Shown in pieces: positions 56,228-64,000 of a stretch of 64,000 nt of DNA (position 1 is its first letter; each line of letters opens with the position of its first letter). Under the pieces are notes generated by a model. It did not search any database. It was not told where the DNA came from and saw only the letters and a list, made by a program, of their open reading frames with translations. Location: positions 116,107,899-116,171,898 of the forward strand of contig CM057346.1 of assembly GCA_030015575.1 (NCBI GenBank), written 5' to 3'. This DNA is from Agapanthus africanus. Taxonomy: Eukaryota; Streptophyta; Magnoliopsida; Asparagales; Amaryllidaceae. Made by a program: the position numbers and the translations under genes.

Positions 56228-58394
56228 TGTTATTTGTATGTATGCCCTAGAAGCCATTATTGTACATGATTGTATATTATAGTGGATGCTTGGACATATA
56301 TAGAGAGGACTTTCTTTCTCGACATGACAGTATGCAATCTGGTTGCTCTTTATCTTAACATGTATACTTGTATCTTTATACTGTCTCTCTCTTACATGTT
56401 GATAAAGCCCTTAGGATGTGTACTTGACTATCAGGACTATGATGGAGATCATACTAGTGGGGCCAGGGTAGTCCATAAGTCCAGCCTTTAATTGTTCCAA
56501 GTCGTGGGAGTATCGAGACAGGGCATCGATATTCTAGAGTAGACTAGCGTATACGTTTCTTGACCCATTTGATGGGCGATGGATGATCCCACATCCATTG
56601 GTGTTTAACATCAAAGATTGTATACGGGTGCTCAGTGGAGACTGGGTACACCGAACAGTACTCGCCGAGAACTCCTAGATGGTATTATACCTATCGTCAG
56701 ATAGCAGTTCTCTGGTGACACTGGTACAGGTTAGTCTTTAAACTCGAGATCGTCATAGAGTCTTGTGTGATTCCCACTATGCTTTGATTTCCACCCTACC
56801 ACGTTCAAAAGAGCGTGCAAACAGGTGGTTTTTGGGTACAGTCCCGAGTCACATGGAGGCAATGAGCGATAGGAGGGGTTTCGTCTCTCCCGGTATTGGG
56901 GGTTGATGTTACGCTGTTCTCGATTGGCCATAACAGGAAATCCCTGGCCATGGTTGCTGAGATTTACTGGTAAGTGTTATCAGTAGTTTCTCGAACAGTT
57001 ATGAGCCTCACATCGGCATGACTTATCAAGCTATTAGGGTCTGACGTTTACCACCACCAGGCGAGATACGCGACATATCAGACGAAGAGACCGGACTGTA
57101 CGGTAGTGTTACTTATTGGATTCACGGGAGTATGGACAAGATTGCTTGTTGATCTTCTGATCGCTCAATATCCGGGTAGCCGTTACGTCCAGCTAGTACC
57201 GCTGACGGCTTGTAGGTAACTGATATGATCGTTACCTACTGCCGGCGTATTGACGAGCCTGTAGAGTCCTACACAGAGGTTTCCTGGCTCAAGCGAAACG
57301 AAGTAGGGCATATATGTGATATGTACGGGACCGAGATTAATATGTGTATGTGATACCGTATTCTAATCTTGCGATATATGATATCGGTCGGTTATATGAG
57401 ATATAGCCGGGTTATTGAATCAAGTGTTGATTCGATAAGATAATATAATTGATATTAGTCGGTTATATATGATATAGCCGGATTATTAAATCAAGTGTTG
57501 ATGTAATAATTTAATGTATAATTATATATTTGATATATTAATATACATTAACTAATATTAGCTCACTTAAGAAATTGTTTTCTCTAAATACATTTAAATA
57601 TATATGTGATATATATTAATGTATTTGTTTATGTGTCATGCTAGATGATACAATGGACTTGGGTGTATAAGACTCATACCAAAGTAAAGATAATTTGGGT
57701 ATTTAAATATTAAGGGGAAAATCAAAATTAGGTGGAAATTAGTATGGCTAAGATGCTTGTGGAAACATGGAGAAGATTTGACTTAAGTCCACTAATTTTG
57801 TTTTACTCTAGATATTTATTAACCCAACCATTATCTTTAACCCTGGTTAAGTCTCTACAATGGATATATGAGATATTTTCTCACCCATGGTTCATCACTT
57901 GATCTTTTCTTCATCTTCTTGCTTTCTCTCTAGCTTTCTTGTGAGAAGAACAATAAAAGAGAGAGAAACATTTCTAAAGTGAGCAAAATTCCTACTTCAC
58001 CAATCTATACCAAACTAACCATTTAGTATAGGTTGTTTGCTTCACTAATTCTCAGTTAGTGAAGAGGTAGCTTGAGTTAGAGATTCTTCGACGTTGATCA
58101 TCTTCGGCCTCGAAGATCCTTAAGCAAGCTTGTTCCTTTTGTCTAGTGGAGCCTAACAAGTGTCCGGGAGACCACCACTTGAGCTAAGGGACTACTACAT
58201 GGAGGTTTAGAAGTGAAAGACCGGTCTACAAAGGTTGTAGTCCTTGTTCACTTAGAGTAAAGTTGTTTACTTGCTTAGTTAAACCCTAATTCTCTAGTTA
58301 GATCCTTAGTTCGGGTTGCTTTGCTCTCTAGATTTTATAAAGTTACATACCCGATGCCTTATAAAACCTAGTGAGAGTGCTAAGGAACCCAACA
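56228..58394 (+). mobile_element. 5' LTR of plus-strand copia
   Basis: It is 2,167 bp, from TGTTATTTGTATGTATGCCC to ...ACCCAACA, followed by G and the primer-binding site. The start shares TATGCCCTAGA(A/G)GCC with the other copia LTRs here. It contains blocks alike in reverse to those LTRs (56,490-57,200) but is diverged. The candidate left target copy is AAATT (56,223-56,227); the other side is outside the window. Confidence 0.88.
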
Positions 58395-58395
58395 G

Positions 58396-58408
58396 TGGTA
58401 TCAGAGCC
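58396..58408 (+). other. Copia primer-binding site (tRNA-iMet)
   Basis: TGGTATCAGAGCC, one base after the LTR end, complementary to initiator tRNA-Met. Confidence 0.93.
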
Positions 58409-61138
58409 AGGCTAGAGCATTAGGAGTTGTCTAGACGAAGCTAAAGTGTTCGATTGAACTTCGAAAACCCGGAATTACCCACTCTCTGGAAATTTTTCCA
58501 AAAGTTGGATTTTTCCAAATTAAAAATATTCAGAAAATTGTGCAGGGTTTTCTATAGACCCACAAGAAAAACGACGGCCCAACTCGACCAAATGACCGCA
58601 GAAGCGCGGCCAAAGCATGCCTTTGGCGGCGGTTCCACGGCGCCATTGGTGAGGCAGGGAGCATGGTTTCTTGTGTAGGTCCGTAAGTGCTTGGGGCACT
58701 GTCTGGGTATTTTTAACCGTGACTCAAGTGTTGAGGTCTCTGGGAATTTTGGGAGTTTGTTGATTCGATCGAAATGTTTAACATTGTCTAGATATCTGTG
58801 ATTTGTGATACAATACTTGGAATCCACAATAATTAGTTTTATGAAAACTAGTTTGAATTTTATAAATCTAGCAATTTAGTCTCATTTGATCGGTTGCCAC
58901 GAGATTTTGATATGGATCAAAACTCCGTCACAATCACGTAGTGTACGCGGATACTCGCCGGGTAATATTACTAGATAGCCACGCCCTATAGCCCCGACCA
59001 AGTAACTGTAGGAGAAACCCGTTGCCAAAAGCATCCCCCGAGTGCTCACGGCCGCGGTGTTCCGCCTAAGTGCACTTCGTCGACGGCATAGGGGGTGCGG
59101 TTGTCTACTAAAGTTTCCGACAAGCATTCGATTAGGTTATCAGGAATCTTGTTGAATTACCCGACTGGTTATTGAAAAGTGTTTTCAATATTGAGACTAA
59201 AATGCGGGATTTATAAGGTTAGGCATGAAATTCGGAATATGAGATATTCCGGGTTTATGATGTCTAAGAAATTCATATGGTTAGGCATGAAATCCGAAGT
59301 ATGTGATATTTCGGGTTTATGATGTCTAAGGACGTTGCGGATTCCAATTGTTGTAGTTTTCACTTTCTTTCTGCGACCGTAAGTGTAATATGTGGTGTAT
59401 CACCGGTTTCGTTGCTATACGTCAACAACAATTAGGATACGCATATTTACTTACGTTGATGACATGTGATGTTATATGTTGCTGTAATATGTTATATTGG
59501 ATCGTCGTGTTATGAATAGCCAGGGTTTTTTGCGTGAGATGAGAGTTTTTCATTTTCATTCATGTAAAAACTTGTATGTAATATTCTTTTATGGGGACAC
59601 TTCCGGGTTGAGGATGATATCACCATTGATGTATATTATTTACTTTTCCGCATTAGGATAAACCCAAGGCGGGGAGCACAAGTAACCGGGTTCTAGAGTC
59701 CAGTGGGAGACCATCTCGAGGAGTCGAGACCAGGTCTCCTAACTCTAGAATTGGTAGGGTTGCTTGCCGCTCTTGTAGGGGTCTAGGGATGTGGGTTTGG
59801 CTATTTATCACGACCGTGGAATCCATGTTTTTTACTGGCTTGATTTAAAACACGGACCTCCTAATATATCCAATATTTCATATGTTGACTTCTGCTGCAA
59901 TATTCTGTGATGAGATCATATAACTGCGTGAGACGAATGCTTAATATTATATATATGATATATAATAAATGTTGCTTATGTTTTGCATCCGCACTTGTCC
60001 TGCCCCCGCTCTGCCGTTAGTTAACTAACCCAACGGTGCATGACGGGACCCCAAGGCGAATGCGGATGGCATAAGCGTACGTTATATTTTCGTTTCTTCT
60101 GTAATGCTTAGGAAGCATAAATGATGGGACTTCATTAATGAGATTAATGAAAGGAAAGAAACCTAAAGATGTTGTAAAATCAAATTTTCAAAAAGGTAGC
60201 TCTAGTTCTTGCTTTGCATAGCGGTATTCCTTGATGAATATCCAGCATCTCATTCGATGAGGAAAGAGCCGAGATCCCTTCACTGAGAATGACCTCTTTA
60301 GCAAAAGCTAGCAGATGCTAACCCACTCGGTTTATTTTGGAAAAACACATGATTTTAAAAGCGGAGCTTAAACCACTCCTTTTCAAACCACTCGATTCTA
60401 CAACGATATCAAGTTCATTACGCAAAAAGTTTTCTTAAAAACCTGTCATAGCCCTCCATCATTTCAGATAAGTGCTACTTAGTATTCGTGCTACGTTTGT
60501 TGACTATGTTAAAGCGTAGTGTGCGGTAGCTAATTAGTGCTTATCTGCAACCATATGATGCGATTGGATTAAGGTAATCATACAACTTTGTTGACTATGT
60601 TAAGGGTCGTACGGGTGGGTTTAATTCAATCAGGAAATGACGGGTTGAACCTGGCTAGAGCTTATGATTTGTTGACTATGTTAAGTTCATAAGTTGCTAG
60701 GGGCAAAATATTATTGGGAATTTCAAGTATTGAAATTTGCAATGAGGTAGCATACCTTCTATGAGATAGTTGGATCCCAATACCCACTGCGAGTAAGTGT
60801 TACTCCTGAAAGAGTTTTGCACTTTACAATTAGCTAACCCATTAGGTGTCTAGAAAGGTGTCAATGGGGTTATGCCTCTGGGAAAATGAGGTTTATTTTA
60901 ATTAGGTATGTGCGAAAGCACAGGGAACCTCCTCAAAGTACCGACACTGGTCTGGCTGATCGGTTAGCGAACTTGTAGGGTGTAATTAATCCCGGCTATT
61001 CTTACATTTTTGGGTTTGAAGAAAGATTTGATAAAAACAGTGGGAGTCATCCTGATTAGATAAAATAATAATCAATCTAATCTTGCAAGAGCATAAGCTA
61101 AAGTGTTTTCTTCTCTCTCTCTCCAGGTAGCGACCGTG
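58409..61138 (+). other. Copia leader (5' untranslated region)
   Basis: About 2.7 kb with no conserved ORF. A structured block at 59,983-60,085 includes the palindrome GTTAGTTAACTAAC (60,016-60,029) and outer arms GCATCCGCA and TGCGGATGGC. Three units of TTTGTTGACTATGTTAA lie at 60,496, 60,587 and 60,668; at least the first and third are flanked by paired arms. A tandem 64-bp-like repeat with GGTTAGGCATGAAAT(T/C)CG lies at 59,219-59,330. The leader ends in a long pyrimidine tract plus CAG (61,110-61,128). Confidence 0.75.
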
Positions 61139-61285
61139 ACATGCCTTAATCAAGATAATAATATGGATGTATTAACCGAACCCGCTTGTTATACTGGGCT
61201 GGGGAACGTTGGTTCCGCTCTATCTTAAAATTGTTATAAGTCCGAGCAGGAAATAGGAGAATATCCGGATTCCCACGCCACCCAA
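61139..61285 (+). pseudogene. Remnant where copia gag should be
   Basis: Only about 150 bases lie between the leader and the protease frame. The expected 1 kb of gag and zinc knuckle is missing. The sequence shows no gag motif, only a short open stretch running into SEQEIGEYPDSHATQ. A deletion has removed gag. Confidence 0.6.
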
Positions 61286-62356
61286 ATGAGGAATGAGCGT
61301 ATTGATGTATCTTCTTCAGGTGTGTTTGTCACCGAGAACTGTTTCTCAGTACAATCTACATCCTGGGTATTAGATACCAGATCGGGATCCCATATATGTA
61401 ATATCTTACATGGGCTAAAGAAAGGTAGAGAACTGGGAATAGGTGATCATTCTGTAAGAGTAGGGAATGGTGCAAATATTGCTGCCAAAGCAGTTGGCGA
61501 ATATCACCTTGTATTACCTACTGGTAACACATTGAATCTGAACGAATGTTATGACATACCGAACCTGATATGCAATATTATATCAGTTTCTTTATTAAGA
61601 AAAGAAGGATATAACATTGTATTACAGGATAATGTTATGAACATTTTCCTAAATCAAACGTTGATTGGATCAGGCTCGTTAAGTAATGGCATATATGTTC
61701 TAAATCAAACCACAGTTCTTAACGTACAGAATACATACAAGAGGAAAAGTTCAGAAATGAACGAGACCTTATTGTGTCATTGTAGACTATGTCATATCAA
61801 TGCGACACGACTAGATAAGTTACATAAGGATGGATATTTAAACACGTTTGAATTTACATCTTATGAAACTTGCCAGTCATGTCTCAAAGGAAAAATGACC
61901 AAAACTCCATTTACTGGACACGGAGAAAGAGCTACTGAACTCTTAGGACTGATACATAGTGATGTATGCAGTCGCATGTCTACACATGCCAGTAATGGTT
62001 CATCATACTTCATTACATTCACTGATGATCTCTCAAGATTCAGACATGTGTCCCTACTGAAACACAAGTCTGAAGTTTTTGAGAAATTCAAAGAATATAA
62101 ATGCGAAGTAGAGAACCAAACGAGTAAAAGTATTAAAATCCTTCGATCCGATCGGGGAGGAGAATACTTAAGCATGGAGTTCCTGGAGTATCTAAAAGAG
62201 AATGGGATTCTCTCTCAACTTACTCCTCCGTATATGCCACAGCACAACGGTGTATCGGAGCGGAGGAATCGCACCCTATTAGATATGGTGCGCTCTATGA
62301 TGAGTTACCTATTTCCTTTTGGGGTTATGCACTTGAGACAACCGCACACCTATTGA
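61286..62356 (+). pseudogene. Copia protease and integrase (plus-strand element)
   Basis: Protease: STSWVLDTRSGSHICN. The catalytic DTG has become DTR, so the protease should be dead. GAG-pre-integrase: CHCRLCHINATRLDKLH...YETCQSCLKGKMTKTPF. Integrase core: GLIHSDVCSR (Asp), LRSDRGGEYLS (Asp) and HNGVSERRNRTL (Glu). The frame is lost near 62,305, just after RSMMS, and ends at 62,356. The start given is the first ATG in frame, but the true protein would begin in the missing gag. Confidence 0.9.
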
Positions 62357-62682
62357 ATCAAGTTCCATCAAAATCAGTGCCTAAAATACCATATGAGATA
62401 TGAAGTGGACAGAGACCATATCTTAAACGAGTTAAGATATGAGGTTGTCCGGCCTATGTCAAAAAGCAAAATCCGGAAAAGCTCGAGGTAAGGTCAGTTC
62501 TTTGCAAATTTGTAGGATATCCAAAGAATTCACAAGGATATATTTTCTACCACGCTGAGGAACAAAAGGTGTTTGTTTTTTAATATGCCACCTTTTTAGA
62601 AAAGGAATTTCTTGTAAAAAAAATTAGTGGCAAAGAGGTAGAACTGGAAGAAGTTCCAGCCACACAAACAACAACTGATGAT
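62357..62682 (+). pseudogene. Copia integrase C-terminal part, frameshifted
   Basis: Readable in changed frames as the continuation of integrase (family words around GYAL, RVP and KPYL, then GCPAYVKK near 62,445, VGYPKNSQGYIFY near 62,510). Stops at about 62,401 and 62,581 and shifts break it. Confidence 0.75.
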
Positions 62683-63540
62683 TTGATAGAACCAGAGGAT
62701 CCAATAGTACCCAATGAACCCCAGCCACTCCGCAGATCTAGTAAGGTTCCTCATCCACCTAAGAGATACTATGGTTTTCTCATTGACGGTGGGAGCGAGA
62801 ATTGCATCATGGAAGATGATGACCCAACTAGTTTCAAGCAGGCCATCACGAATGGGGACACTATGAAATGGCTGGATGCAATGCGATCTGAGATGGAATC
62901 CATGTACACCAATAAAGTATGGACTTTGGAAGTTACTCCTAAAGGGGTAAAACCCATTGGGAGCAAGTGGATCATTAAGAAGAAACTTGGTGTAGATAGA
63001 AAAGTTGAGACTTTCAAAGCTAGACTTGTAGCAAAAGGTTTTCGTCAACGACCAGGTGTGGATTATGATGAAACCTTTTCTCCAGTGTCTATGTTTAAGT
63101 CCATCCGGATCTTACTTTCCATCGCTGCATACCATGACTACGAAATCTGGCAGATGGATGTCAAGACCGCTTTTCTAAATGGTGATTTAGAAGAGAGCGT
63201 GTATATGACACAGCCAGAAGGCTTCGTAGATAGTGGGAGTAGCGGAAAGGTATGCAAGCTGCTTAAATCAATCTAAGGATTAAAGCAGGTATCGCGGAAT
63301 TGGAACATCTGTTTTGATGTGGCAGTCAAAGAGTTTGACTTCATCAAAAACGTAGATGAGCCGTGTATATACAAAAAGGTTGCAGAGTGTAAGGTCGTCT
63401 TCCTCGTATTGTATGTGGATGACATACTCTTGATAGGAAATGATGTTCCTATGCTGCACTCGGTCAAGCTCTTCTTATCACAAAGATTCTCCATGAAGGA
63501 TCTGGGTGATGCCTCCTATATACTGGGGATTAAGATCTAA
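62683..63540 (+). pseudogene. Copia reverse transcriptase (plus-strand element)
   Basis: Frame 62,683-63,276 covers RRSSKVPHPPKRYYGFLI, AMRSEMESMYTNKVWTLEVTPKG, KARLVAKGFRQRPGVDYDETFSPVS and IWQMDVKTAFLNGDLEESVYM. A TAA at 63,274-63,276 replaces the Tyr of KSIYGLK. Reading continues in the same frame to 63,540 with DEPCIYKK and the active site LYVDDILLIGNDVPM, then a second TAA at 63,538. Confidence 0.9.
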
Positions 63541-64000
63541 ACGGATGTTGGGATTGCCCCAATCCAAGTACATTGACACCATACTAAAGAAGTTTAGTAT
63601 GGAGGATTCCAAGCGTGGGAATTTACCCACGATCTCAGGAATCACTCTCTCCAAAGAGATGTCCCCCCAAGACTGATTTGGAGAGGGCTCGCATGCAAGA
63701 GATACCCTATGTTTCGGCAGTCGGGTCTATCATGTATGCGATGTTATGTACCCGACCGGATGTAGCGTACACACTTAGTGTTGTAAGAAGGTATCAATCG
63801 GATCCTGGAGAGAATCACTGGACAGCTGTGAAGAACATTCTTAAGTATTTGAGAAGGGCTAAAGAAATGTTCTTGGTGTATGGTAACGGTGAACTCCAAG
63901 TGGAGTCCTTTACCGATTCGAGCTTTCAGAGTGATAAGGACGACTCTAGGTCGGTCTCGGGTTTTTTCTTCACCCTTAATAGAGGGGCAGTATGTTGGAA
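63541..64000 (+). pseudogene. Copia RT end and RNase H start, cut by window edge
   Basis: Readable in several frames: QSKYIDTILKKFSMEDSKRGN, SAVGSIMYAMLCTRPDVAY, NHWTAVKNILKYLRR, then FTDSSFQSDKDDSRSVSG and GAVCW at the edge. A C-rich run at 63,662-63,668 marks a frameshift. The Gln of SSFQ is intact here, unlike the minus-strand copia. Confidence 0.85.

Noticed and set aside
58454-58678. Small plus frame just after the copia primer site as gag start
   Set aside because: No gag motif, and the minus-strand copia has no counterpart in its leader.

Overview
The window is plant nuclear DNA made almost wholly of nested LTR retrotransposons. Evidence: Ty1/copia and Ty3/gypsy gag-pol remnants, plant-type LTRs, primer-binding sites complementary to initiator tRNA-Met, GT-AG introns, and large non-coding LTR elements (LARDs). 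I found no host gene, tRNA or rRNA gene, and no CRISPR array. Every long reading frame belongs to a retroelement or is a shadow of one. The species cannot be named from this sequence.

Layout. (1) About 1-21,484, minus strand: a decayed Tat-lineage Ty3/gypsy element. Right to left it holds a 5' LTR (from 19,646), a primer-binding site, gag, protease, RT, RNase H, a second (Tat-type) RNase H, integrase, a long repeat-rich 3' region, and a spliced gene on the opposite strand (about 2,076-3,848). The left end of the window lies in palindrome-rich, LTR-like sequence. A 3.3-kb solo LTR (8,422-11,736, target duplication TTCGT) splits the second RNase H. (2) 21,485-28,632, plus strand: a LARD lacking its 5' LTR. 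(3) 28,633-28,873 and 55,971-56,163: two pieces of an older LTR-like sequence. (4) 28,874-55,965, minus strand: a full LARD, target duplication CTTGT, with 4.5-kb LTRs and a 4-kb non-coding interior. Its 3' LTR holds a copia composite (29,292-43,480, target duplication ATAAA). That composite contains a solo LTR of a related copia family (32,866-34,767). (5) 56,228 to the window end, plus strand: a copia element with its 5' LTR, long leader, no recognisable gag, and a broken pol.

Order of events, inferred from nesting: old LTR, then LARDs, then copia in the minus LARD, then the related copia reduced to a solo LTR, then duplication of the copia into an LTR-internal-LTR-internal-LTR array, then a deletion. 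Both internal copies share the same nonsense codon and the same solo-LTR junction.

The most unusual signal is in the non-coding parts. Several unrelated elements carry arrays of short inverted repeats in which one part (loop or core) is constant and the arms change while staying complementary. Examples are the Tat 3' region and 5' LTR, the palindrome field at 79-1,221, three matched hairpins in the leaders of two copia families, and dyad arrays in the LARDs. This looks like conserved RNA or DNA structure, or a templated mutational process, and I know of no description of it as a shared property.

Limits: all comparisons were made by eye. LTR ends with target duplications are firm. The outer ends of the Tat element, exon structure and lineage names are less sure.
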